DNA of 64,000 nt from Leptolyngbya sp. O-77 (GTDB lineage: Bacteria; Cyanobacteriota; Cyanobacteriia; Elainellales; Elainellaceae), in the NCBI RefSeq assembly GCF_001548395.1, contig NZ_AP017367.1, positions 4,377,001 to 4,441,000 on the forward strand, read 5' to 3'. Made by a program: the position numbers and the translations under genes. Below the pieces are notes generated by a model. That model did no database searches. It worked only from the letters and a program-made list of their open reading frames with translations, and was not told the origin of the DNA. Shown one piece after another: positions 1 through 8,567 of this stretch (the first letter of the stretch is position 1; each line of letters opens with the position of its first letter).

Positions 1-1047
1 GCCCTCAATTACCATATTGGGCTGATTGTCGTAGAGTCGGCCAATGAAGCGCGACGGCTGAACCAGATAGCGACGGAGCAGGGAAAACAGCAGCCCATCC
101 TGCTGCGAATTAACCCCCAGTTTCGCACGCTGAATAGCTGTGATTCTGGCTGTGCGATCGACGCGAAGACGAATCGCGTTGTACATGCTGACGAGAATTT
201 CAAAGCAGTTTCCGAAGCAATCTCTGAAACGGATGGCAGTCACAATGGCGACACGCTAAAACCCATTGCCATGAATGGGCAAGGCGCGAGTAAGTTTGGC
301 GTAGATGAGGCGCAGACAGCAGACGAACTGTTGCAGATTCAGTCGCTCAGTCATGTACGGCTTCAGGGAATTCATGTGTTCACCGAAAGCAACGTGCTGG
401 ATTATCGGCAACTGATTGATGCGTGGCAAAACACTGTGGCGATCGCCCACCGACTGCGATCGCAGGGCTTTGACATTAACATTATCGACTTTGGCGGCGG
501 TATTGGTGTGCCCTACAACTCGGTCGATGCCGCGTTTGATGTGCCTGCGTTTGGGGCGGCCCTGCAAGCTCTGTTTAGCCACGAGCCGTTTCATTTCATT
601 TTGGAAATGGGGCGCTATCTCGTTTGTGAGGCAGGGATGTATTTGACAGAGGTGCTGGACATTAAGGAATCGCAGGGCAAACGGTTTGCGATTCTCAACG
701 GCGGTGTTCACCATCTCTACCGCACCCCCGCGATGCAAAACGCCAGCAAGTTTCTGCGCGTCCTGGGAAAAGAGTCATCCGACACAATGCCCACCACGAT
801 CGCGGGTCAGCTGCCAACGCCTATCGATGTGTTGGTGCGCGATGCGCTGCTGCCTGTGGATTTGGAAATTGGCGATCGCCTGGTCATCCGAAACTGCGGG
901 GCTTACGGCTTCAATCACTCGCTAACCAACTTTGCGCTGCACCCTGCCCCCGCAGAGGTCGCCATTTGGGGCGATCGCCTGGAGCTAATCCGGGCCCGCA
1001 GTCGCTACGAGGACTTCTTCCAGCATCAGCGACTGATTCAGTTTTAA
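1..1047 (+). CDS. Fold-type III PLP-dependent decarboxylase (Orn/DAP/Arg family 2), 5' end outside window
   Basis: The reading frame is open from the first base, so the gene is cut by the window edge; the ATG at 271 is internal. The protein resembles the ornithine/diaminopimelate decarboxylase family. Visible landmarks are an AxKFGV-like segment (GASKFGV) shortly after codon 90, the glycine-rich phosphate-binding loop DFGGGIGVP near base 490, EMGRYLV (the EPGR position) near base 604, and the C-terminal CGAYG near base 895 that completes the active site across the dimer. The PLP lysine region is upstream of the window. It is followed after 118 bp by a saccharopine-dehydrogenase-like gene on the same strand, so both may act in one amino-acid or polyamine pathway. 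The family is clear; the substrate cannot be told from the sequence. Confidence 0.82.
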   Translation, partial: ALNYHIGLIVVESANEARRLNQIATEQGKQQPILLRINPQFRTLNSCDSGCAIDAKTNRVVHADENFKAVSEAISETDGSHNGDTLKPIAMNGQGASKFGVDEAQTADELLQIQSLSHVRLQGIHVFTESNVLDYRQLIDAWQNTVAIAHRLRSQGFDINIIDFGGGIGVPYNSVDAAFDVPAFGAALQALFSHEPFHFILEMGRYLVCEAGMYLTEVLDIKESQGKRFAILNGGVHHLYRTPAMQNASKFLRVLGKESSDTMPTTIAGQLPTPIDVLVRDALLPVDLEIGDRLVIRNCGAYGFNHSLTNFALHPAPAEVAIWGDRLELIRARSRYEDFFQHQRLIQF

Positions 1048-1165
1048 GTCTCTAGGTTTGAAACCGCCGAGTTGATTTTTAGCTCGACTCTGTTGAACTC
1101 TTCGCAGGTTAGTTCTGCACTGAGATGTGCAAAGTTCTATGTAATGAACTGATTCAAAAGGTATC

Positions 1166-2518
1166 ATGACTGATCCAAGCTACGTAACAATTGGCATGCG
1201 TCGAGAGAATGAAGATCGCAAGTTTGAGGCTAGAGTTCCACTAGTTCCGACTGACATACGCCGTTTGAAAGGGCAGTTGGGCGATTGCGTTCGGTTTATT
1301 GTGCAGCCAGCGCGACTGCGGACGTTCTCTGATGCTGAATTTGCGGCGGCGGGAGCCGTGATTCAGGAAGACCTATCCGAGGCAGAGATCATCTGTTGCG
1401 TCAAAGAGCTTTACCCAGAGCAACTGCTGGATGGCAAAACGTACCTGGTGTTTGCCCATGTAATCAAGGGGCAGCCCGACAATATGCCCCTGCTGCAACA
1501 ACTGCTCGATCGCCGCGTGACGCTGATCGACTATGAATGCATCACCGATGAAGAAGGGCGGCGGACGGTGTTTTTTGGGCGATCGGCTGGACAAACGGGG
1601 ATGTTTGAGACGCTGCGAGCCTTTGGACAGCGCTGTGTGGCGTTGGGCAAGCCCTGCGTGTTTGCAGACCTGAAGCCTGTGTATGAGTACGTAAACCTGT
1701 CTGAAGCGAAGGCGCATCTACAAATTCTGGGCGAGCGCCTGCAACAAGATCTGGCGCTGCTGGGCGTGACGGACTATCCGCTGGTGGTGGCGATCGCCGG
1801 ATTGGGCAACGTCGGTCAGGGCGCGATGGAGATTTTGCAACTGCTGTCGCCCCAAACAGTTTCGGCAGAGGCGTTGCCCGCGCTGTTTGCCTCTGGTCGC
1901 ACAGGGCTGTTTCAGTGCCCTCTGCAAAAGTCCGACACGCTCCGCAATGGGGACGGTCTTTTCGACAGTGCCGAGTATGCAACTTTTCCTGAGCGCTACA
2001 GCAGCCGCATCCCTGATTTATTACCTTACGTATCCATCTTGCTGAACTGCGTTTTTTGGGCCCCGCAATATCCGCGCATCTTGCCCCACGATGCATTTCA
2101 AGCCGCATGGCGACGGGGTAATCATCGCCTGCAAGTTGTCGGAGATCTGAGCTGCGATCCGCCTGCGGGCAGCGTTGCCTGTACGGTGCAATCGGGTGAT
2201 TTATACAACCCGGTGTTTGGCTATGATCCGATCTCGCGGGCAGTGCTGGAGCCATTTTCTGAAAGCGGTATAACCGTGATGGCGGTAGACAACCTGTCGG
2301 CTGGTCTGCCTCATGATGCGTCTGTTGCCTTTAGCGCAATGCTGCGCGATTGGATTCCGCCACTGGTTGCTGCGAAGCTGAGTGGAGCCAACTGGGTAGA
2401 TGCGCTTCCCCCGGCCCTGCTGCGGGCTATGGTAACGCATCAGGGCCGCCTGATGAGGAATTTTCAGAGGTTACAGCCTGATCTGGAACGGTATGGTTCT
2501 GTCGTTCAGCCCGTGTAG
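1166..2518 (+). CDS. Lysine-ketoglutarate reductase/saccharopine dehydrogenase-like protein
   Basis: This 450-residue protein starts at ATG 1166 and resembles the lysine-ketoglutarate-reductase half of eukaryotic aminoadipic semialdehyde synthase and related alanine-dehydrogenase/transhydrogenase N-terminal domains. Recognisable stretches are RRENEDRKFEARVPL at the N-terminus, the VIKGQPDNMPLL...LIDYE block near residues 95-125, FGRSAGQTGMFETL after it, and a dinucleotide-binding motif IAGLGNVGQGAM near residues 209-220. Enzymes of this fold reductively couple an amino group to a 2-oxo acid using NAD(P)H. It follows a fold-III decarboxylase. A coupled reductive condensation and decarboxylation, as in carboxynorspermidine synthesis or opine/siderophore routes, is possible but is inference. 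Confidence 0.75.
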   Translation: MTDPSYVTIGMRRENEDRKFEARVPLVPTDIRRLKGQLGDCVRFIVQPARLRTFSDAEFAAAGAVIQEDLSEAEIICCVKELYPEQLLDGKTYLVFAHVIKGQPDNMPLLQQLLDRRVTLIDYECITDEEGRRTVFFGRSAGQTGMFETLRAFGQRCVALGKPCVFADLKPVYEYVNLSEAKAHLQILGERLQQDLALLGVTDYPLVVAIAGLGNVGQGAMEILQLLSPQTVSAEALPALFASGRTGLFQCPLQKSDTLRNGDGLFDSAEYATFPERYSSRIPDLLPYVSILLNCVFWAPQYPRILPHDAFQAAWRRGNHRLQVVGDLSCDPPAGSVACTVQSGDLYNPVFGYDPISRAVLEPFSESGITVMAVDNLSAGLPHDASVAFSAMLRDWIPPLVAAKLSGANWVDALPPALLRAMVTHQGRLMRNFQRLQPDLERYGSVVQPV

Positions 2519-2870
2519 CGTTTAGGAAGTTTAAGCAGCGATCGCCCGTGAAGATTTCTCGACTTCTAGCGTGCGATCGCTGTTCGTTCCCACTTACATT
2601 TACCTATCCTGATTCCATTCTCTAGCTTGACAAATGTTCTGATTTGTCAGGTTTATTTTGCGTGAAAACTTGCCTCCTCTCAACGTGCTGCCTTAGTGTT
2701 CTAAAAAATCCTAAAAAATCTCGCTGAATGTTTTCTAGATATCATCGGAAGCGCTTTGGCTAATTCTAAAATTAACATTAAGTTTTATTAAGCATTCGCT
2801 ATCATATTCATCCTCGATACGACTCAGCTTTTCAATTTTGGATTTCTTCTGAATCTTCCCGTCCGATGGA
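2519..2870. other. Intergenic region with an inverted repeat
   Basis: No gene is seen in these 352 bases. The stretch is AT-rich compared with its neighbours. It holds a perfect inverted repeat at 2628-2649 and a short direct duplication of ctaaaaaatc around 2701-2720. It probably carries the promoter of the desaturase-like gene at 2871. Confidence 0.5.
2628..2649. promoter_or_regulatory. Candidate operator: perfect 8-bp inverted repeat
   Basis: TGACAAAT and ATTTGTCA form a perfect inverted repeat around a 6-bp spacer. The left arm overlaps a TTGACA -35-like hexamer at 2627-2632. The site lies about 220 bp upstream of the desaturase-like gene and about 110 bp after the preceding stop, so a repressor or activator site for that gene is plausible. 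The binding protein is unknown. Confidence 0.4.
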
Positions 2871-3782
2871 GTGCGTATCGTGACCCTATCTGTTTCTACT
2901 GCAAGCTTTCTGAAAAAGCTGGCGATTTATGGAGCGATCGCCACTGTCACTATCCCCTGCATCCTCCTGTTCCCATTTCCGTTCAAGCTGCCGTTCCAGT
3001 TCGTGCTGGGCGTGATGTTTGCCCACGGGGTCGAGCTTTCTCACGAAATGATTCACCAGAAGCACTTTGGGCGACACTGGGGCGGGGCGATCGGCTTCCT
3101 GCTGGGGCTACCTATGGGAGTGGAGTTTACCCGCTACAGCATCACCCACAGCTATCACCACCGGGCCGTGGGCACGCCCGAAGACGAAGAATCCTTCTCC
3201 TATGACTTTGGTAAGCTGAGCGCACCGCTGAGCTTTTTGCTGCACCTGTCTATGCTGAGTCACTACCGCACGGTAGTCCGCAGCTTGCTGGGTTCTTTAT
3301 TGGGCAATGAAACTGCGATTCGGATCAGCATGGGCCCGGCAGGCACAACAGCACCCCGCTGGGCGATCGCCAACGTGATGCGTGGCTATCGAGTCATGGC
3401 GCTGCTGCTATTCGGCATGGGGCTAATAACGGCCGTTCTGCAAACTCCTGTGTTCGTTCATCTCTGGCTCGTGCCGCTGCTGTTTGCTGGCCCCGTTCAT
3501 GCGCTGATCGAACTGCCGGAACACTGGGGCTGTCAGCGAGATACCACGGATATGATGGTCAACACGCGCACGATCTTACCGAGCCGCTTTGCCGACTGGC
3601 TGACCAATGGCAACTGCTGGCACGTCGAACACCACTACAAGCCTGCCCTGCCCATGGCCGACCTCCCTAGGCTACATGAGGCGATCGCCCCCCAGATCAA
3701 GTATCTGAACTTGGGCTACGGGGAGTTTTATCGCGAGTTTTTCACCGAGCTATGGAGATCGCCAGTTGCCCCAACTGATTGA
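2871..3782 (+). CDS. Membrane fatty acid desaturase/alkane hydroxylase-like di-iron protein
   Basis: A 303-residue integral membrane protein with the histidine boxes of the membrane di-iron desaturase/hydroxylase superfamily: HEMIHQKH near residue 58, HSYHHRAVGTPEDEE near residue 95, and CWHVEHHYKPALP near residue 250. The second box followed by ATPED-like residues is closer to AlkB-type alkane hydroxylases than to acyl-lipid desaturases. It is shorter than typical AlkB (about 380 residues). Hydrophobic segments flank the boxes, and the metal centre would lie on the cytoplasmic face. The start is uncertain: GTG at 2871 and GTG at 2880 are both possible. It is preceded by a candidate operator. 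The substrate (fatty acyl chain, alkane or carotenoid-like) is undetermined. Confidence 0.8.
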   Translation: MRIVTLSVSTASFLKKLAIYGAIATVTIPCILLFPFPFKLPFQFVLGVMFAHGVELSHEMIHQKHFGRHWGGAIGFLLGLPMGVEFTRYSITHSYHHRAVGTPEDEESFSYDFGKLSAPLSFLLHLSMLSHYRTVVRSLLGSLLGNETAIRISMGPAGTTAPRWAIANVMRGYRVMALLLFGMGLITAVLQTPVFVHLWLVPLLFAGPVHALIELPEHWGCQRDTTDMMVNTRTILPSRFADWLTNGNCWHVEHHYKPALPMADLPRLHEAIAPQIKYLNLGYGEFYREFFTELWRSPVAPTD

Positions 3783-3965
3783 AGCCTATCGCAATCTTGG
3801 TCGCCTGACATTTCGCCAAGCAGTGAGGGACTGGGTTGAACGACAGATAGAACAAGAGTCAGCACAGGATTAGACCGTGTAATCCAATTTTTAGAGCCTT
3901 TTGCGTGATTTTTTTGTGTGTGGCAGCGGTACAGGTTTAGCCTATCTCTGGGAACGCAAGAGCGA

Positions 3966-4655
3966 ATGCAAAGACGAATTGCTATTACAGGCGTTGGGCA
4001 GGGATTAGGGCGATCGCTCGCGCATCGGTTCATCACGCTGGGGCATACGGTCTGTGGCTGTGATCTGAATGGAGGGGCGATCGCCCAGTTGCAGCAGCAA
4101 TACGCCGCCCTGCATCAGCTTCAGAACCACCAGTTTCAGAGCGTGGACGTGACCCGACCCGATCAGGTCAATGCTTGGGCTGAAGCGGCACTCGAACAGG
4201 GCGCACCAGATTTGCTGATCAATAATGCGGGCTATACGCCGCCGATGTCCGCTTTTTGGGACTTGTCCGCTGCCGAGTTTGACCGGACGCTGGCGGTCAA
4301 CGTGCAGGGAGTTGCCAATGTGCTGCGGGCGTTTCTTCCGGCAATGGTGGCGCAGCGGCGGGGCATTATTGTGAATCTGAGTGCCCGCTGGGGCAGACAG
4401 GGAGCCGCCAACGCCGCCGCCTATTGCGCCAGCAAGTGGGCGATCGAGGGGCTGACCCGGGCGATCGCCCTGGAATTGCCGGCTGGGATGGCAGCGGTCA
4501 CCTTTTCGCCCGGAGCTGTCCACACCCACGCGCTGGAAGTGGTTTACGGTGCAGAAAAGGCTGCGACCTATCCCAGTCCCGATGAATGGGCAGAGCAGGC
4601 CGCTGAAACCCTGCTGGCGATCGCCCCAGAACAAAATGGTCAAGCCCTGCCCTGA
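3966..4655 (+). CDS. Short-chain dehydrogenase/reductase (SDR)
   Basis: An NAD(P)-dependent oxidoreductase of the classical SDR family. The N-terminal ITGVGQGLGRSLA matches the TGxxxGxG cofactor loop, NNAG appears near residue 88, and the catalytic S...YxxxK is represented by NLSARWG and YCASKWA around residues 138-160. I prefer ATG 3966, which puts MQRRIAITG at the start as in most SDRs; the longer GTG start at 3918 adds 16 residues with no family match. About 230 residues is slightly short for the family, and the C-terminus ends soon after the conserved EQNGQAL. The substrate is unknown. The next gene starts 160 bp downstream on the same strand. Confidence 0.83.
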   Translation: MQRRIAITGVGQGLGRSLAHRFITLGHTVCGCDLNGGAIAQLQQQYAALHQLQNHQFQSVDVTRPDQVNAWAEAALEQGAPDLLINNAGYTPPMSAFWDLSAAEFDRTLAVNVQGVANVLRAFLPAMVAQRRGIIVNLSARWGRQGAANAAAYCASKWAIEGLTRAIALELPAGMAAVTFSPGAVHTHALEVVYGAEKAATYPSPDEWAEQAAETLLAIAPEQNGQALP

Positions 4656-4816
4656 GCGCAAAATCCTGCCGCCAACTCAAAGACTTAAAGATTTTCTGGC
4701 AAACACCGTGATTTCCGAAGTGTGGCAATCCGAACTGATCGGGTTGCGAAGCGTTGCGAAATGAGAATCCTGTCGTTGGAATCCACCTATATACCAATTA
4801 CTGGATTGTCACAGTT

Positions 4817-7390
4817 ATGACTGCTCCTTCACCCCAGGGCCAATCGCTACAAGTCCCGGTTACTCGTTTGATGGAACTGCTGCGCCAAGAGCCAGCGCTG
4901 CGATCGCACCTCGACACGACTCCGGCCGAAGCGTCGCTGGCAAAGGCGATCGCCCCGACGTTTGAAATCGTCTTTGCAGGAGCCTTCAGCGCCGGAAAGT
5001 CCATGCTGATCAACGCGCTGCTGGAGCGCGAACTGCTCTATAGCGCCGAAGGACACGCTACGGGTACGGAATGTCGCATTGCCTACGCCGAAGCAGGTAA
5101 AGAGCGCGTCGTGCTGACCTTTATGAGCGAGGCAGAAATCCGCGAACAAGCGGCGGCGCTGTGCCAGCGGCTAGGCGTGACGGCTCCGGCCGACATTCGC
5201 CAGCCCGACGTGGTGAACCTGCTGCAAGGGCTGTGCTGCGACGTGATTGCCACCGAGGGCGGCGAGAGCAAGTCGGAGCGGGCCAAGCAGGCCAGTGCGC
5301 TGAATTACCTGCTGGACGGGTTTGTCACCAATGGCGATCGCATCCACCCGACGCAAAACCAGACCTATTCGATGGAGCAGTTCCAGTTTGCTACGCTCCA
5401 GGAAGCCGCCGCCTACGCCCGCCGGGGAGCCAATAGCGCCGTCCTCAAGCGGATTGAATACTACTGCCATCATCCGCTGCTGCAAGACGGAAACGTGCTG
5501 GTGGATACGCCGGGAATCGATGCACCTGTAAAGCGCGACGCGGAACTGACCTACCGCAAGATCGAAAATCCCGATACGTCCGCCGTGGTGTGCGTGCTAA
5601 AGCCTGCTGCTGCGGGCGACATGACCAGCGAAGAAACGGAACTGCTGGAGACGACCCGCAGTAATCCCGGCGTGCGCGATCGCGTCTTTTATGTGTTCAA
5701 CCGGATTGACGAAACCTGGTATAACACGCAGCTCCGGCAGCGGCTGGATCGGCTGGTGCAGGAGCAGTTTCAGGATACCAACCGGATCTATCGCACCAGC
5801 GCCCTTTTGGGGTTCTATGGCAGTCAGATTCGCAATACCAGTGCGGGCGATCGCTACAGGCTGGATTCCATCTTTGCCGACAGCATTCGCATTAATGGTG
5901 AAATCGAAGACACGCCGCAATTCATTAATGAATTCAACCGCTATTGCGCCAACTCTGGCAAGCTGCCTGCCGATCGCTTTCGCATTGATGTGCGGAGTTA
6001 TGAATCGCCGAATGAAAACTACGTGCGAATCCTGAGCGAACAGGGGCGATCGCTCATTGACCAACTGATTCACGATAGCGGGATTGAAAGCTTTCGCAAT
6101 GCTATCACTCGCTATCTGACCGAAGAGAAGCGTCCCCAACTCCTCGCCACGCTGGCAGACGACTTGCAGCCCCTCTGCATCGCCCTCCGCAAAGCCTACC
6201 TCGACGCTTGGCAGCACATCGGCAGCCAGCCCCGCGATCTGGAGGGCATTAAGGCAATGGAACTGCGCCAGCTGAGCCACGACCTGAAGCGCGTTGGCGA
6301 AGCCTTTCAGCAGGATATCGAAGCCTCGGTGAATGAAGCCGTTGCCAGCAGCCTCAACACTGCCTTTGAAGACGATTTCAAGCGCCTCAAAGCCCGCATG
6401 GTCAGCCGCCTGGACGAACTGCTGCAAACCTTTTCCGTCAGCCAAGTGCATCGTCAGGCGCAAGCCAGCCACAAGCGCAATTCCGTCGTGCCGCTGTCGG
6501 GCATTCTGGCAGAGGCGTTCTATTACCTGGCAAACGGGCTAGAAGAGGTGCTGGTGGAATCGTCGCAAGACCTGATGGGGCGCTTCTTTCAGCGGCTGAT
6601 CGACCGGGTGCGCCAGCAGGACTATTACCGCGATTTGTATCGACTGCTGGGCAACGACGGCGGCATCGAGCAAGCCCTGCGCCGACTGCGCGACCAAGCG
6701 ACCTTGGCACTGGAAAACGAAGCCAGGACGGAGTGCGATCGCTATGTGCGGGAACGCCCGGAGTTCTACACCGAGGGCACCTGCTCGATCTGGCAACTGC
6801 GGCAAACGCTGCAACAGGCCTGTCGCGGCTACGACTACCAGACCATGATCGAGGCAGAACCCGCAATTCGCCAACTGCTCAAGCTCGACTTTGAGCAAAA
6901 GGTGAAGGACACCATCACCCGCACCTTCCGCCAGACGATTAACCAAACGCTGAACGCGCACCTGCTGCCCAGCGCCCAGCAACAGGCAGACCACATCCTC
7001 CAGCAATACGACGCGGCCCGCGCTTATCTGGCCCGCGTGCTGGAAAAGGAAGCCGAGGAAAAAATTCGCCAGCTCGATCGCCAAAAGGCAGACCTAGAGC
7101 AGCACATCGCCACCTACAACGAGGCGATCGCCACGTTCAACCAGCATCTAGAAGCTATGCAGCTTGACCGCAAGGCGCTGCCCAGTATCAGCGAGGCAGA
7201 TCTGGTCATTTTGCCCGTCGAAGAACCCGCCGAGACGCTAGAAACGCCGCAAGTTGCGGGCAGAAAGAAGGGGCGATCGCCTAACTTCAGCACCTTAGGG
7301 AACCCGGTCGTTCTAGACGGGCGATCGGGGTTCTACCCAGCTTTAGGGATTGATTTTTCGCGTAAAGCTATCATCTCTTGCTCAAACTGA
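4817..7390 (+). CDS. Bacterial dynamin-like GTPase
   Basis: A large dynamin-superfamily protein of about 857 residues from ATG 4817; an in-frame TTG at 4754 would add 21 unlikely residues. G1 is GAFSAGKS at residues 55-62, G3 is DTPGID near residue 230, and G4 is the variant NRID near residue 295. The rest is largely helical, with a predicted coiled coil near residues 720-790, as in proteins that bind and remodel membranes. The last 20 or so codons run antisense into the decayed Crp-like gene that ends at 7333. The native C-terminus may therefore have been shorter, with the current end created by loss of a stop. The cellular role is not known from sequence. Confidence 0.85.
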   Translation: MTAPSPQGQSLQVPVTRLMELLRQEPALRSHLDTTPAEASLAKAIAPTFEIVFAGAFSAGKSMLINALLERELLYSAEGHATGTECRIAYAEAGKERVVLTFMSEAEIREQAAALCQRLGVTAPADIRQPDVVNLLQGLCCDVIATEGGESKSERAKQASALNYLLDGFVTNGDRIHPTQNQTYSMEQFQFATLQEAAAYARRGANSAVLKRIEYYCHHPLLQDGNVLVDTPGIDAPVKRDAELTYRKIENPDTSAVVCVLKPAAAGDMTSEETELLETTRSNPGVRDRVFYVFNRIDETWYNTQLRQRLDRLVQEQFQDTNRIYRTSALLGFYGSQIRNTSAGDRYRLDSIFADSIRINGEIEDTPQFINEFNRYCANSGKLPADRFRIDVRSYESPNENYVRILSEQGRSLIDQLIHDSGIESFRNAITRYLTEEKRPQLLATLADDLQPLCIALRKAYLDAWQHIGSQPRDLEGIKAMELRQLSHDLKRVGEAFQQDIEASVNEAVASSLNTAFEDDFKRLKARMVSRLDELLQTFSVSQVHRQAQASHKRNSVVPLSGILAEAFYYLANGLEEVLVESSQDLMGRFFQRLIDRVRQQDYYRDLYRLLGNDGGIEQALRRLRDQATLALENEARTECDRYVRERPEFYTEGTCSIWQLRQTLQQACRGYDYQTMIEAEPAIRQLLKLDFEQKVKDTITRTFRQTINQTLNAHLLPSAQQQADHILQQYDAARAYLARVLEKEAEEKIRQLDRQKADLEQHIATYNEAIATFNQHLEAMQLDRKALPSISEADLVILPVEEPAETLETPQVAGRKKGRSPNFSTLGNPVVLDGRSGFYPALGIDFSRKAIISCSN

Positions 7391-7908
7391 CTGAGTAAGC
7401 GAGTCACTGTCACCCGCGTTGTGCCTAGTGCATCGGCTATGTCTTGATGGGTCAGTCGCAGATTAATTAGTTTCCCTTGCTCGTGTGTTTCTCCAAATTG
7501 ACTTGAGAGCCACTCTAGCGAACGTTAAAGCCTCGGATGAATTTGTTGAATTTGTCCACTGCGAATACCAATTAGCTCTTGCGCTTGATGAAGATGGGAA
7601 AGCAGCGTTTGGGGCAAGTTCACGCAGTCATCCAGGGCGATCGCCCTAGCCTGCACCTCAGTCAGGCACTCCAATTCATAGGGCTGAATGCAGGTCAGAT
7701 GCTGTCCGACCTAATCGCCTGCTCCCCAAAATCCCAAACCGACAATCGTGCCGTCTCCCATCAGCGTATAGGCTCGCACCGCACCGCTTTCTATCAGCCA
7801 GAGGTGCTGCGGATAGGCGGGGAGAGACTCCCGACGCTTGAATGAGCGCTTGGTAGCCGGATTAAGCTTTAGCATGGTTGGGGTCAACGATAGGCGGGGC
7901 TGGAGCAA
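7333..7908 (-). pseudogene. Decayed Crp/FNR-family transcriptional regulator with two in-frame stops
   Basis: Read leftward in one frame, this encodes a Crp-family regulator. The N-terminal effector-domain piece includes LWLIESGAVRAYTLMGDG. A TAG follows GAGD near 7711, the frame continues with VGQHLTC..., and a TAA interrupts after HPRL near 7526. It ends with a well-preserved helix-turn-helix, LRLTHQDIADALGTTRVTVTR, and a stop at 7333-7335. There is no frameshift between the three pieces, only stop codons. That is nonsense decay, unlike the homopolymer indels seen elsewhere in the window. Possible starts are TTG 7908 or ATG 7875. The 3' end overlaps the tail of the convergent GTPase gene. 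Confidence 0.8.
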
Positions 7909-7979
7909 ACGATTCAGTGGGCAACTGCCTGTTCAAGCAGTTCTGCTATGGAACTTAACTCAGTGAGCTTGCACCTGTT

Positions 7980-8141
7980 TCACACCCTGATGGCACAGGG
8001 TGATCGCGCACCTTGGGCAGGATTCTCAACTGCTGGGGCAAAGCTCGGCATTTCTTGTCGGCAACTTGGACAGAACCAATACACTCCTGAGCTACGAAAA
8101 TGGCGCAATAGGCTTGTGTTGCAGCAAAGACATCGGCTCAT
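7980..8141 (-). CDS. Small zinc-ribbon protein
   Basis: A 53-residue protein from ATG 8141. A longer TTG start at 8180 is open but unneeded. It carries two CxxC knuckles, CLCC at residues 4-7 and CPSC about 17 residues later, in the context LLRHFRSSGVYWFCPSCRQEMP. I recognise this as a pattern seen in short cyanobacterial proteins and in the N-termini of some cyanobacterial regulators. Four cysteines with this spacing would bind one zinc ion. It stands alone, leftward, upstream of the dead Crp-like gene. The function is unknown. Confidence 0.6.
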   Translation of the reverse strand: MSRCLCCNTSLLRHFRSSGVYWFCPSCRQEMPSFAPAVENPAQGARSPCAIRV

Positions 8142-8567
8142 AGGCTGTTTACTTTTCGAGGGGCTTGTGAAATCGAGCAATGCGCCTAGGTAGACGGGTC
8201 ACACCCAATCCAGAGATTGGCGCGACTTATTCACCCTATTTTTGACATTAATTCTCAATAAGTCAAGCGAAAGTAATCCAGACTCGCAGAGAAAACCTAG
8301 GCGAAAACTGAGACAAGGGCAGAGCAACAGGCTACCCTATGTGCCTTTCCCTAACCGCGAGTTTCGCTTCACGAAGTCCGAATCTCGCGAAGTGCTGGAT
8401 TCCCTGGAGCGCTCCGGAAAGTGAAGTCTGCTCAGGGATTGATGGCAACGATTGAGCGTAATTGTGCGGGGGATGGGTAGGATGAAACTAGGAAAACTAG
8501 AGCGGCAATGCTGTTTTCAATGGTTCAGACGATTAAGATAGATTAAGAACTGTTTGTCTGTTACCCA
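8142..8567. other. Intergenic region without a convincing gene
   Basis: A 60-codon open frame at 8242-8424 has no recognisable features. Around 8350-8420 there are short overlapping inverted repeats (for example TTCGC and GCGAA arms) of no clear function. The promoter of the M16 peptidase gene should lie near the right end. Confidence 0.4.

Noticed and set aside
256..738. 160-codon leftward open frame
   Set aside because: Antisense to the PLP decarboxylase, with no motif; the family match on the plus strand explains this region.
8242..8424. 60-codon rightward open frame
   Set aside because: Composition is repeat-derived (short inverted repeats) and no family is recognisable.
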